A stretch of DNA of 64,000 nucleotides, taken from Veillonella nakazawae (GTDB lineage: Bacteria; Bacillota; Negativicutes; Veillonellales; Veillonellaceae). Each line of letters begins with the position of its first letter. Within the stretch, counting starts at the first letter, position 1. The notes under the pieces were generated by a model. That model was not told the DNA's origin. It searched no databases and saw nothing but the letters and a program-made list of their open reading frames with translations. This document shows positions 8,346 through 16,921 of the stretch, piece after piece. The stretch covers positions 1,812,501 to 1,876,500 of the forward strand of contig NZ_AP022321.1 of the NCBI RefSeq assembly GCF_013393365.1, in the 5' to 3' direction. Both the position numbers and the translations under genes were made by a program.

Positions 8346-9788
8346 ATGTCTGATACGCATCAGTTAAAACGGGGCCTTAAGAACCGGCACGTACAGTTGC
8401 TCGCCATCGGCGGTGCCATCGGTACAGGCTTGTTCTTAGGCTCCGGTCGTGCCATTCACTTGGCAGGTCCATCCATTATTTTCGCCTACCTTATTACAGG
8501 TATTATCTGCTTCTTCATCATGAGAGCATTAGGCGAATTGTTATTATCCAACTTGAATCACCACTCCTTTATCGATTTCGTCGAGGATTATTTAGGTGAT
8601 CGAGCAGCATTTATTACAGGGTGGACATACTGGTTCTGTTGGCTTTCACTAGCCATGGCCGATTTAACAGCCGTAGGCCTCTATATGCAGTTTTGGATAC
8701 CGTGGCTACCTCAATGGATACCCGCCCTTGTCGTCTTAGTGGCATTGCTATTAATGAACTTAACAGCCGTAAAATACTTCGGTGAAATGGAGTTCTGGTT
8801 TGCCTTGATTAAGGTAATTGCCATCATCTCCCTCATTATCATCGGTATCATCATGATTGTCACAGGTTTTACTACAGATGCAGGCGTTGCCGCCTTTAGT
8901 AATATGTGGAATTATGGGGGCTGGTTCCCGAACGGAACGATGGGCTTTATCTTATCATTCCAAATGGTTGTTTTCGCTTTCACAGGTATCGAGCTCGTAG
9001 GTTTAACAGCTGGTGAAACAGAGGATCCTGAAAAGGTTATCCCTATGGCGATTAACAATATTCCATTACGCATTATTTTGTTCTATGTGGGCTCTTTGGC
9101 TATCATCATGAGCATTTATCCTTGGACAGCCGTCAACCCATCTGCTAGCCCATTTGTGGCCGTATTTACAGCAGTTGGTATTGCAGCAGCTGCAGGCATC
9201 GTAAACTTCGTAGTTCTTACATCTGCTGCATCTGCTACAAACTCTGGTATCTTTAGTACAGGCCGTATGATTTATGCCCTTGCAAAACGCGGTCATGCGC
9301 CAAGCTCTATGCGTCGCTTAACACACAGCAGTGTACCATACCAAGCAACTATTTTCTCCGCTGCAGTACTATTAATTACAGTTGTACTCAACTATGTAAT
9401 GCCAGAAGCAGTATTCGTTATGATTACATCTATCTCTACATTCTGCTTCATATTTATTTGGGCAATGATGGTTATTTGTCACCTTAAATATCGCAAGAAA
9501 AATCCTGAATTAGCGGCACAATCTAAATTTAGAATGCCTCTATTCCCAGTGATGAATTACATCATCCTTGCATTCTTTGTTTTCATTCTAGGTATTCTCG
9601 CCTTAAACGAAGACACTCGAATTGCCCTCTTGTTTACACCAATTTGGTTCGTTATTCTCTGGGCCTTCTACTCCATGCTTAATACAGATGATGAAGATGC
9701 TCTCAGTGAGGAACTTATCGAGATGGCTGGTGTAAAAGAAATTTACAAAAAACCTAAAAAAGAAGATTCTGACGATTACATAATCTAA
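8346..9788 (+). CDS. cycA: APC-family amino-acid permease, CycA-like (D-serine/D-alanine/glycine)
   Basis: 480 residues with about 12 membrane segments. It matches E. coli CycA closely along the length by eye: NRHVQLLAIGGAIGTGLF at the start, LAGPSIIFAYLI, MRALGELLLSNL, TGWTYWFCW, VKYFGEMEFWFALIK, GIELVGLTAGET and NFVVLTSAASATNSG. It would import small neutral D- and L-amino acids by proton symport. The start at 8346 follows AGAGGT by 7 bp; an ATG 27 bp upstream lacks a ribosome site. It has its own promoter and a bidirectional terminator. The exact substrate set is inferred from family similarity. Confidence 0.88.
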   Translation: MSDTHQLKRGLKNRHVQLLAIGGAIGTGLFLGSGRAIHLAGPSIIFAYLITGIICFFIMRALGELLLSNLNHHSFIDFVEDYLGDRAAFITGWTYWFCWLSLAMADLTAVGLYMQFWIPWLPQWIPALVVLVALLLMNLTAVKYFGEMEFWFALIKVIAIISLIIIGIIMIVTGFTTDAGVAAFSNMWNYGGWFPNGTMGFILSFQMVVFAFTGIELVGLTAGETEDPEKVIPMAINNIPLRIILFYVGSLAIIMSIYPWTAVNPSASPFVAVFTAVGIAAAAGIVNFVVLTSAASATNSGIFSTGRMIYALAKRGHAPSSMRRLTHSSVPYQATIFSAAVLLITVVLNYVMPEAVFVMITSISTFCFIFIWAMMVICHLKYRKKNPELAAQSKFRMPLFPVMNYIILAFFVFILGILALNEDTRIALLFTPIWFVILWAFYSMLNTDDEDALSEELIEMAGVKEIYKKPKKEDSDDYII

Positions 9789-9791
9789 CAC

Positions 9792-9820
9792 AAAAAGCCC
9801 GTGCTATGCACGGGCCTTTC
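9792..9820. terminator. Bidirectional terminator after cycA
   Basis: Perfect stem GCCCGTGC (9797-9804) with GCACGGGC (9808-9815), A5 on the left and TTTCTCTT on the right. It serves cycA and the convergent exported-protein gene. Confidence 0.88.
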
Positions 9821-9822
9821 TC

Positions 9823-10395
9823 TTACTTCATAGTAGGGAAGTTTTGTTGTTCATACTGTTGTTGATAAGCAGGTAAATTACTTGTATCTTCGCCATAATT
9901 AAAGATCGTCTTAGTACGATATCCACCTTGGGTAATGATAAGATCAATGGAGGATGGTACCTCTTGACCATTTTGTTGTAAATGATTTACTAATTCTTGT
10001 AGAGCTTCAACTTGTCGCAACGAACCAGTCATATATTTACCTTTGGATAGGCCTGTATTTCTAATGACTTGGCCATTATATACTTGACCATTTTTATCTG
10101 TGTAATAGAATCGTACAGCTGATTTATCTCCTGTAGGTACAGCTTTAATATAGATGGTTTTCCAATTTTTCTTAACCATCACTCTTGTAGCATCTGCTAA
10201 CTTATTAGATAAACGTTGTGTTTCTTTATTTGCAGATTTAGATACACCATTGACTTGCTGAATTTCATCATTCATAGGCATATCAATAATTGCCATACTA
10301 GGATCTTGTTGTACCTTTTTCGCATCTGCAGGCTGAACCGCCAACACACCAACGGCCGCCATTACAGCTAACGTTGTAAGAGCAAATTTCTTCAT
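9823..10395 (-). CDS. Exported protein of unknown function
   Basis: 190 residues starting with a clear Sec signal peptide (MKKFALTTLAVMAAVGVLA, predicted cut after ADA near residue 25). The mature part is hydrophilic, with a VMVKKNWKTIYIKAVPTG strand, a tyrosine-rich FYYTDKNGQVYNG stretch and a Gln/Tyr-rich C-terminus (YQQQYEQQNF). I do not recognise a family. The start at 10395 follows AGGAGAGATATA; an upstream in-frame extension to 10500 has no ribosome site and would bury the signal peptide. It is alone in its unit. Confidence 0.72.
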   Translation of the reverse strand: MKKFALTTLAVMAAVGVLAVQPADAKKVQQDPSMAIIDMPMNDEIQQVNGVSKSANKETQRLSNKLADATRVMVKKNWKTIYIKAVPTGDKSAVRFYYTDKNGQVYNGQVIRNTGLSKGKYMTGSLRQVEALQELVNHLQQNGQEVPSSIDLIITQGGYRTKTIFNYGEDTSNLPAYQQQYEQQNFPTMK

Positions 10396-10584
10396 TATAT
10401 CTCTCCTCAGATAGGATTCCTTAAACAAATTATATTTTATACAACACATTATACGCATTAGGCTATTTAATATCAAGCCTATCTTATTTTTCAGGACCAT
10501 TATTCTTAATTATTTGATTCCATCGCAACATAGTACCACCTCGCTCTTAGCTATAGTATAACTAAATCTCTAACCTTATAAAAG

Positions 10585-10645
10585 AAAAGGCTTCAACCGC
10601 TTCTCGTCAAAACATTTTCGTCGATTATTGGTTGAAGCCTTTTTA
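10585..10645. terminator. Terminator of the CDF exporter gene
   Basis: AAAAGGCTTCAACC (10585-10598) pairs perfectly with GGTTGAAGCCTTTT (10630-10643) around a 31-nt loop. A- and T-runs flank both sides; it lies directly after the minus-strand stop at 10651. Confidence 0.85.
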
Positions 10646-10650
10646 TTCTA

Positions 10651-11775
10651 TTAGTTACTAAAGTCAGTATCCACAATAGCAAATTGTGTATATTCAGGGC
10701 AGCGTTTTTGCATTTCTGCTTTAATTTTTTCTAATGTACCATGCGGATCTTCTTCGTCAAAGTCAAAGATAATATCGTAGTAGATAACTTTCTTTTCTTC
10801 GTGTACGTAAAAGGCATGTACTTGTACTACATGAGTATATAAACTTACAACTTGATCAAGAGCTTGTCTAATTTCAAGTACTTCCACACTTGGTTGGTTT
10901 TCAGCATATACACCAACAGTCATAGCAATACCAAATTTTTTATAAAGATGAACGGCGATACCTTTTGTCAAAGGATGAATATCAGCCATAGTCATCGTAT
11001 CAGGCACTGTAATATGTACGGAGCCAATTGTTTCACCAGGACCGTAGCTATTCAAAACTAAATCATACACACCACCTACATTTGGATGTTGAGCGATGGT
11101 TTCTTTAATATCACGAATTAAGTTATCATCTGCACGAACACCAAGCAAGTGATTATACATTTCTTTTAAAATGTCATAAGCAGCTTTCAAAATTAAAACA
11201 GAGATAGCGGCACCTACATAACCTTGAATATCAAAGTCAAAGAAGAATACTAAAGCTGCAGATACTAATGTAGCAAAGGTAATCACCGCATCAAAGAGGG
11301 CATCGATACCAGATGCTACAAGGGCATCGGATTTATACTTTTCACCTTGCGCCTTAATATAACGGCCCATTACAACTTTCACCACAATAGCAACAGCGAT
11401 AATAGCCAAGCTTGGAACATCAAAGGTAGATACCTCAGGGTGAAGAATTTTTTCAATAGATTCCTTGAGGGATCCAATGCCTGCACCAAGGATGATGAAA
11501 GCAATGGCCATGGTAGTCATATATTCGATACGACCATGACCAAATGGATGCTCCTTATCGGCCCCCTTAGCTGCTAATTTTGTACCAACGATGGTCAATA
11601 CAGAGGACAAAACGTCTGTTAAATTGTTTACCGCATCAAGGATGATGGCGATGGAGTTAGACGCAAGGCCTACAATCATTTTAAAGATAACGAGAACGAC
11701 GTTACCTATAATACCTTTTATACTAGCAAGCGTAATCCCCCGATTACGTGCTGCACTATTATCTTGCAAAATCAT
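10651..11775 (-). CDS. Cation diffusion facilitator (CDF) metal exporter, probably manganese-type
   Basis: 374 residues: six predicted membrane segments, then a long cytoplasmic domain (~residues 205-374), longer than in YiiP-type proteins. The HPFGHGR loop (76-82) is diagnostic of CDF. The two metal-site pairs read N50-x3-D54 in segment 2 and D158-x3-D162 in segment 5. The zinc-type pattern has a histidine in segment 5; Asn/Asp with Asp/Asp is associated with Mn-exporting members such as MntE/MneP, so Mn(II) efflux is my inference. The start follows AGAGGTGTAGTTTAAT. Monocistronic. Confidence 0.85.
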   Translation of the reverse strand: MILQDNSAARNRGITLASIKGIIGNVVLVIFKMIVGLASNSIAIILDAVNNLTDVLSSVLTIVGTKLAAKGADKEHPFGHGRIEYMTTMAIAFIILGAGIGSLKESIEKILHPEVSTFDVPSLAIIAVAIVVKVVMGRYIKAQGEKYKSDALVASGIDALFDAVITFATLVSAALVFFFDFDIQGYVGAAISVLILKAAYDILKEMYNHLLGVRADDNLIRDIKETIAQHPNVGGVYDLVLNSYGPGETIGSVHITVPDTMTMADIHPLTKGIAVHLYKKFGIAMTVGVYAENQPSVEVLEIRQALDQVVSLYTHVVQVHAFYVHEEKKVIYYDIIFDFDEEDPHGTLEKIKAEMQKRCPEYTQFAIVDTDFSN

Positions 11776-12086
11776 ATTAAACTACACCTCTTACATTCAA
11801 TTCACTAAGCTATAAATCGAAGCCTATCAATTTATTTACATTCCTATTATAGCTTATCGATTATCATTTGTCATTATATTTTTTGAAAAACTTTTATAAA
11901 ACCATTGATTTTACTGAATTATCAATAATTCTCATTTCTCAATTAGAGTGTTTGGTGTATTGTGACTTCACAATCTATAGTATAGATTTATTGTTAACAA
12001 ATTACGATCTATTTATTAAGACGTAATACATATTACGCACTTTTTCATACTTACCTAGTGATAAGTATGAAAGTAATTAGAGGAAA
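11776..12086. other. AT-rich intergenic region between the CDF gene and rluA
   Basis: 311 bp, strongly AT-rich and without a coding frame. It holds the CDF gene's upstream region and the 3' side of rluA. An inverted repeat (TTCATACTTA/TAAGTATGAA, about 12045-12072) follows the rluA stop but has no U-run on either strand. The DnaA-box array inside rluA begins about 190 bp to the right, so this is the nearest easily melted DNA. Confidence 0.5.
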
Positions 12087-13091
12087 TTATGCGGTAACCG
12101 TAATACGCTCGCCTGTACGCATGTGTGTAAATACAACCTTTTGAGCACGTAATTGGAACGGCTGCCCCGTTGGTTGTGCCCCATATAATGTATCCCCTAC
12201 GAGAGGGTGACCTATATGGCTGAAAGCCACACGAATTTGATGTGTTTTTCCTGTGTACAAACGGACTAAAACCTCTGTATATCCACATTCTGGGGAGTTA
12301 TGCACAGATTTGTCCACATTTCGACCACTTTTATCCACATTTTGTAATTCTATATCCACATTTTTTGATGCTATATCCACAGAATTTTTGGACTTATTCA
12401 CAGACTTATCCACAGGCTGTGATTGATGTCTACATAGGACGGAATAATCTGTACGAGTCTCTTTTCCTTTAGGATTTACTTCGTAATGAATCCCATCAGC
12501 ACTGCGTTCCATAGATAATACCAAGGAATCCTCATCAGCTTCTACGATGCCTTCCACAGTAGCCATATACCACTTTTCAAAGGTATTATCATCCATTTGC
12601 TGTTGATAAAGACTTTGAGCTAAGCCACTTTTAGCAATTACAATACAGCCCGTTGTATCTCTATCTAAGCGATTCAAGAAACGTACCTTTCGCTTAATGC
12701 CATGTTCTTTAAAGTAGTAAGCCACACCATTGGCAAGGGATACTTGGTCTTTGGAGTTTACTGTCATACCAGCAGGCTTATCCACAATGAGGAGATCATC
12801 ATCTTCATATAAGATATGTAGATTCATTTCAATTGGTTCGTGATCTATTTTTTCCTTCGCCATGGCAATCCAAATCTCGTCACCTTCGGAGATAATATCC
12901 TTTGGCGTCGCTTTATGGCCGTTGATGTGGATTAGTTTTTCCTCAAATAACTTTACTAAGGATTTACGAGGATATTTTGTATTTAATACTTCACCTAATG
13001 TAATATCCTGTTTTTCACTACCTGCAGCGTCTATATCTGCGGCAGTTACGGTCCACAAAATATCATCGGGACGGTGTGTTTTTCTCGCCAT
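12087..13091 (-). CDS. RluA-family pseudouridine synthase with a DnaA-box-rich insert
   Basis: 334 residues. It would isomerise uridine to pseudouridine in rRNA or tRNA. The catalytic motif is RLDRDTTG with Asp143; the usual His before RLD is Asn here. VDKPAGM (104-110) and GKTHQIRVAFSHIGHPLVGD (281-300) complete the fold. Residues ~223-270, between the DYSVL strand and the C-terminal LVRLYTGKTHQIR segment, are an insert of heptad-like repeats (VDKS, VDIASKN, VDIELQN). Its DNA encodes eight DnaA-box-like sequences. It is the last gene of the dnaX operon: its ATG overlaps the helicase stop by one base (TAATG). Target RNA unknown. Confidence 0.88.
   Translation of the reverse strand: MARKTHRPDDILWTVTAADIDAAGSEKQDITLGEVLNTKYPRKSLVKLFEEKLIHINGHKATPKDIISEGDEIWIAMAKEKIDHEPIEMNLHILYEDDDLLIVDKPAGMTVNSKDQVSLANGVAYYFKEHGIKRKVRFLNRLDRDTTGCIVIAKSGLAQSLYQQQMDDNTFEKWYMATVEGIVEADEDSLVLSMERSADGIHYEVNPKGKETRTDYSVLCRHQSQPVDKSVNKSKNSVDIASKNVDIELQNVDKSGRNVDKSVHNSPECGYTEVLVRLYTGKTHQIRVAFSHIGHPLVGDTLYGAQPTGQPFQLRAQKVVFTHMRTGERITVTA
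12279..12414 (+). promoter_or_regulatory. Cluster of eight DnaA-box-like 9-mers inside rluA
   Basis: All eight read in the plus direction. Three match TTATNCACA with N=C or G (12298 TTATGCACA, 12331 and 12406 TTATCCACA) and one with N=T (12394 TTATTCACA). Four have one mismatch: ATATCCACA at 12279, 12352 and 12373, and TTGTCCACA at 12310. Start-to-start distances are 19, 12, 21, 21, 21, 21 and 12 bp, so five boxes are phased at two helical turns. Seven boxes lie in one codon frame (GTG GAT/AAT/CAT/GAC...), while the one at 12279 lies in another (TGT GGA TAT). Binding by DnaA is inferred. Confidence 0.6.
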
Positions 13092-15679
13092 TAGTATCTC
13101 CTTTCTACGAGCTCATTGTCTCGTGGCATATAGTTCAGTAGCGAGCTTGGTTGAACCGCTCGACCACGTATATTCGTTTGTTCAAAGGTAATGGTCAGCT
13201 CTTGCTTAGGGCGCGTTATGGCCACATAGAACAAGCGCTTTTCTTCGTCTTCACGGCCTTCTGCAATGGCAAACGGGCTTGGGAAGGTACCTTCGTTAAG
13301 GCCTGCTAGGAATACATGGTCAAACTCGCTCCCCTTTGCTTGGTGGATGGTAATGATAGGAATCCGATCTTCATTTCGTACCTGTTGAGCGGGCTCACCT
13401 GCGGTAAGGGCCGCCATCTGCAAGATTTGATTTAATCGAGCTAACCCAGCCGGCCCTTCATAGGCTGCATCTAGTTTTTCCATGATGCGATATAGATCCC
13501 GTATATGCTCTACCTTTGCCGCTTCCCCATGGGATTTATAGTATTCTAGAACCCCCATTTGATTCATTATGTACGCCAATAACTTCGTTGGCAATTCCGT
13601 ATAGGCCTTTCTACGTAACGTTGCCATTTGGGACGCAATATTGGTGAAAGCAGCCTTATACTTATTGATTGCCACCATACGACCAGTCGTTGTAGGCACG
13701 ATATTTTCTTTTACTGCATAAATTAAAAGCTGTGCTGTAGCCAAGATATCGTCCATCGCATTGTGCGTAGGCTCATGATTGATAGGAAACTCTGATGCTA
13801 GGAAGCCCAGTTTATGATTTGGCAAATTAGGATAGAAACGACGGTAAATATCGAGTGTATCGTAGATAGCCTTGAATTCTGGATTACCTAAATTATGGCG
13901 TGCCAATTCATTAGTAAAGATAGTCACATCGTAGTTTACATTATGTCCTACAATAATGGCATTCTTGGAGAATTCCTTAAAGGCTTGTAGCACTATAGCT
14001 GGCTCTTCGCCGTGTTCTTGTAAATACGCATCAGAGAAGCCGTGTACCTCTTCGGATTGTCCCACAGGTACGCCGGGGTTGATAAAGCGTTCAAATGTTT
14101 CTAGGACCTGTCCATTTTCATCGATGCGGATGGCCGCAATTTGAATAATACGATCCTGTGACGTATCAGTACCGGTACTTTCAACGTCATACACCACAAC
14201 CTCATGATTTTCTAACCCACTGACGAGCTTCGCATAAGGCTCTGCCTCAAAGATAGGCATATCCATAAAATCCGTCAATTTTAAGCCTACTTGACGTGTT
14301 TCAGGGCTTTCAATAGCGGCGATACGCGCGTCACCTATGCCGGCAACATAGCGTTTTATAATACGCTTAGCGCTGACGGAGTCATTCGGGTTCATAAGCA
14401 ATTTAAAGTAAGCCATAACGTCTTTGATTTCTTGGCGTCTAAAGAATTTAAACTCATCAATGATCATAAAGTGACGGCGTTCGTCTTCAGGCTTTTCATT
14501 GTTGAGGCGTTCAAAGGAGTCGCTCAGCCGTTGCGCCTTTTTATTATCCCGCACTAAAACGCCAATATTAGCATCCTTTGGCAAGGCGCAGATAGCTTCA
14601 TAGATATATCTGCCCTCAAGATAGCTATTTTTACAGCCTTTTATGAGAACAGGCTTACCCTTTCTTTCACTATTGGCGCGGGGCAATTCCGTATAGATAG
14701 AGCCTACCAGATCAGGGAACATATTCTGCAATGTTTTGAAAGCCATCGTAAAGAGCGTCCAGTTAGAGCGGTAGTTTTCGTAGAAAATGATTTTTAACGG
14801 CTTAAAGTCCGCATCAAACTGCTTGAGCAAACGGAATGGATCAGACCCACGCCATTCGTAAATGGTTTGAAAATAGTCACCACATAATAGGACGTGATTA
14901 CCTTCCCACAGCATTTCAAGTACCTTGTACTCTAGTACACCTGTGTCTTGCATTTCATCAACAGAGATATAGCTATAACGGCTACGCCAACGCTCCCGAA
15001 CTACAGGGTCTTGGAATAGACGATGAACACCACAGATAAGGTCCGTAAAATCTAGACCATGTACGGAGGCTAAGCTTTCATCATAGGCAGCAATCCATTC
15101 GTGACCATGGTTCAAGAAGTCATGAAGTTCACTATAAAGAACATTGCCAAAGCTAGAGAACTGTTGCTCAATAGCAGGACGTTGTTCCTTTTGTAAACGC
15201 TCAATAGTTCGTTTATAATCGCCTACGAGATCATCAGAATAAAAGCCATATAAGGAGCGATATTCTTTTACCATGCCGATGATGTTGGCAAAGGACATTT
15301 CTCGCAATTTACCTGGACGATACGGTTCAGACAATTCTTTGCAATCCTCTTCATCAAAGATAGTTACATCCGTATACAAGGTTTCATTGCGCTTCCCCTC
15401 TTGTTGGAGCACGAAAAAGCAAAAGCTGTGGAATGTACTAACCTCCACAGCCTTTGCAGGACTGCCTACGAGCGATTGAATGCGGTCTTTCATCTCGTTT
15501 GCCGCCTTATTCGTAAAGGTCAAGCACAAGATGTTCTCCGCCTTCGCATAGCCGCCCTCGATGAGGTGAGCCACTCGATAAGCAAGTGTATTCGTTTTTC
15601 CCGTCCCAGCGGACGCTAACAAGAGGATATTCTGTTCAACTTCATCAATAACGCGTTGTTGTTCACGATTGATAAGCAT
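13091..15679 (-). CDS. UvrD/Rep-type helicase with an embedded DEDDh 3'-5' exonuclease domain
   Basis: 862 residues. The helicase motifs are ASAGTGKT (22-29, Walker A), VDEMQDT (240-246, motif II), FYENYRS (299-305), ITIHQAKGSEFDHVFLAGLN (776-795) and EEKRLFYVAITRPKQEL (812-828). Between them, at residues ~494-660, is a DnaQ-like exonuclease with all expected acidic residues: D498 and E500 (YDVESTG), D584 (HNVNYD), H639 and D644 (THNAMDD). A superfamily 1 helicase carrying its own proofreading-type nuclease would unwind and trim DNA in repair. It sits between bofA and rluA in the dnaX operon; its stop TAA shares a base with the rluA ATG. The start follows AGGAGGACCTC. The precise pathway is unknown. 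Confidence 0.87.
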   Translation of the reverse strand: MLINREQQRVIDEVEQNILLLASAGTGKTNTLAYRVAHLIEGGYAKAENILCLTFTNKAANEMKDRIQSLVGSPAKAVEVSTFHSFCFFVLQQEGKRNETLYTDVTIFDEEDCKELSEPYRPGKLREMSFANIIGMVKEYRSLYGFYSDDLVGDYKRTIERLQKEQRPAIEQQFSSFGNVLYSELHDFLNHGHEWIAAYDESLASVHGLDFTDLICGVHRLFQDPVVRERWRSRYSYISVDEMQDTGVLEYKVLEMLWEGNHVLLCGDYFQTIYEWRGSDPFRLLKQFDADFKPLKIIFYENYRSNWTLFTMAFKTLQNMFPDLVGSIYTELPRANSERKGKPVLIKGCKNSYLEGRYIYEAICALPKDANIGVLVRDNKKAQRLSDSFERLNNEKPEDERRHFMIIDEFKFFRRQEIKDVMAYFKLLMNPNDSVSAKRIIKRYVAGIGDARIAAIESPETRQVGLKLTDFMDMPIFEAEPYAKLVSGLENHEVVVYDVESTGTDTSQDRIIQIAAIRIDENGQVLETFERFINPGVPVGQSEEVHGFSDAYLQEHGEEPAIVLQAFKEFSKNAIIVGHNVNYDVTIFTNELARHNLGNPEFKAIYDTLDIYRRFYPNLPNHKLGFLASEFPINHEPTHNAMDDILATAQLLIYAVKENIVPTTTGRMVAINKYKAAFTNIASQMATLRRKAYTELPTKLLAYIMNQMGVLEYYKSHGEAAKVEHIRDLYRIMEKLDAAYEGPAGLARLNQILQMAALTAGEPAQQVRNEDRIPIITIHQAKGSEFDHVFLAGLNEGTFPSPFAIAEGREDEEKRLFYVAITRPKQELTITFEQTNIRGRAVQPSSLLNYMPRDNELVERRY

Positions 15680-15688
15680 GAGGTCCTC

Positions 15689-15943
15689 CTATTTTAAAAA
15701 GCCGTACCATCCGGCTGCAATGAGCATTGGAATAGGGCCTAGAATTGCTGTTAAAGCCCATACGCCCAAACCAATATCCATAGGAATATTGAGAATATGA
15801 ACGCATACTAAATACGTCAAAATACCAGTTACTGCATTCATAGCCACTCGTTTAATGGTGAAAAATGCTACTTTGAAAGCAATGTAGGCTACAGCAACGG
15901 ATACAACCGCCGAAATAATCGGTGATGCTAATAAAGCTCCCAT
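15689..15943 (-). CDS. bofA: BofA-family small membrane protein
   Basis: 84 residues, two to three hydrophobic helices. The core matches the pro-sigma-K processing inhibitor family: FFTIKRVAMNAVTGILTYLV, then LGVWALTAILGPIPMLI near the C-terminus. In Bacillus, BofA restrains SpoIVFB in the forespore membrane during sporulation, and its gene lies next to recR, as it does here (1-bp gap to the recR stop). The window holds no other sporulation gene, so the retained role is unclear. The start ATG lies just after the recR stop and the genes are probably co-translated. Confidence 0.82.
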   Translation of the reverse strand: MGALLASPIISAVVSVAVAYIAFKVAFFTIKRVAMNAVTGILTYLVCVHILNIPMDIGLGVWALTAILGPIPMLIAAGWYGFLK

Positions 15944-15944
15944 A

Positions 15945-16541
15945 TTATCCTTTCATCTCTTGGCGGTTCACTACAGCACCGCCTAACGTTAATTCATCGG
16001 CATATTCGATATCGCCACCTACAGGAACACCGCGGGCAATGCGCGTTACCTTAATGCCACTTGGGCTTAATAAACGCGCCAAATAGAGAGCTGTCGCCTC
16101 CCCTTCTACATCTGGGTCAGTAGCGAGAATAACCTCTTGTACGACACCATCACGAAGTCGGGCAATCAATTCTTTTACGCGAATATCGTCAGCACCGATG
16201 CCCTCCATAGGGGACAAAGCGCCTTCCAATACGTGATATAAGCCCTTATAATCACCACTGCGCTCGATAGCAATCACATCGCGAGATGTTTCAACGACCA
16301 TAATCGTCGTTTGATCGCGGTTTGGATTGCTACAGAATTCACAAGGGTCTTGAGCTGATAAGTTAAAGCAAATAGAACAGTGACGCGTAGCCCCCTTCGC
16401 TTCTACGATGGTTTCCACGAGACGGTCTACCTCTTCCTTCGGCATTTCTACCAAATGATAGGCCAAGCGTCTAGCCGACTTGGAGCCGATACCTGGCAAG
16501 CGGCGCAGCTGCTCTACGAGCCGTTCTAAAGCATTTGTCAT
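15945..16541 (-). CDS. recR: Recombination mediator protein RecR
   Basis: 198 residues, the standard length. RecR works with RecO/RecF to load RecA on gapped DNA. Landmarks: the N-terminal HhH-like LRRLPGIGSKSARRLAYHL (12-30), a four-cysteine zinc site (C55, C58, C67, C70), and a Toprim domain with MVVETSRDV and ILATDPDVEGEATA. Its ATG directly follows the ybaB stop codon with no gap, so translation is likely coupled. The ybaB-recR pair downstream of dnaX is a conserved bacterial arrangement. Confidence 0.96.
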   Translation of the reverse strand: MTNALERLVEQLRRLPGIGSKSARRLAYHLVEMPKEEVDRLVETIVEAKGATRHCSICFNLSAQDPCEFCSNPNRDQTTIMVVETSRDVIAIERSGDYKGLYHVLEGALSPMEGIGADDIRVKELIARLRDGVVQEVILATDPDVEGEATALYLARLLSPSGIKVTRIARGVPVGGDIEYADELTLGGAVVNRQEMKG

Positions 16542-16871
16542 TTAGAATAAACCTGTTGGCAAGTTAAGACCACCAGTTACTTTGCCCATTTCTTGAGCCA
16601 AGAGGTCGTCTACTTTTTTGCTAGCTTCGTTTACAGCCGCCATCACTAAATCTTCTAACATTTCTACATCTTCAGGATCAACTGCAGTTGGGTTCAATTT
16701 CAAAGACTCGATGATTTTTTCACCGTTCATCACAACTGTTACAGCACCGCCACCAACGGAAGCTTCTACTGTACGAGTTTTTAATTCTTCTTGCATTTTC
16801 TTCATATCTGCTTGCATTTTTTGAACTTTTTTCATCATGCCAGCCATATTGCCCATACCTTTACCAAACAT
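16542..16871 (-). CDS. YbaB/EbfC-family nucleoid-associated protein
   Basis: 109 residues, a normal length for YbaB/EbfC. It forms dimers that bind DNA and compact the nucleoid. The N-terminus (MFGKGMGNMAGMMKKVQKMQ) is Met- and Lys-rich and helical; the central VEASVGGGAVTVVMNGEKII and the DLVMAAVNEASKKVDDL helix are family hallmarks. It lies between dnaX and recR, the classical context. The start follows AAAGGAGGAATTACA. Confidence 0.94.
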   Translation of the reverse strand: MFGKGMGNMAGMMKKVQKMQADMKKMQEELKTRTVEASVGGGAVTVVMNGEKIIESLKLNPTAVDPEDVEMLEDLVMAAVNEASKKVDDLLAQEMGKVTGGLNLPTGLF

Positions 16872-16921
16872 TGTAATTCCTCCTTTTAGGACCTGCGTCC
16901 TATACTCATATGTTAATTAAT

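Noticed and set aside
12045..12072. Inverted repeat after rluA as a terminator
   Set aside because: No T-run follows on either strand.
12279..12414. The DnaA-box cluster as the chromosomal replication origin
   Set aside because: No dnaA, dnaN or gyrase genes lie nearby, the boxes lie inside a coding gene, and no DnaA-trio or 13-mer melting motif was seen next to it. A titration or regulatory site is a safer reading.
12778..12786. A ninth perfect TTATCCACA in rluA
   Set aside because: It encodes the conserved VDKPAG motif of the RluA family, so it needs no DNA-level explanation; it is 360 bp from the array.
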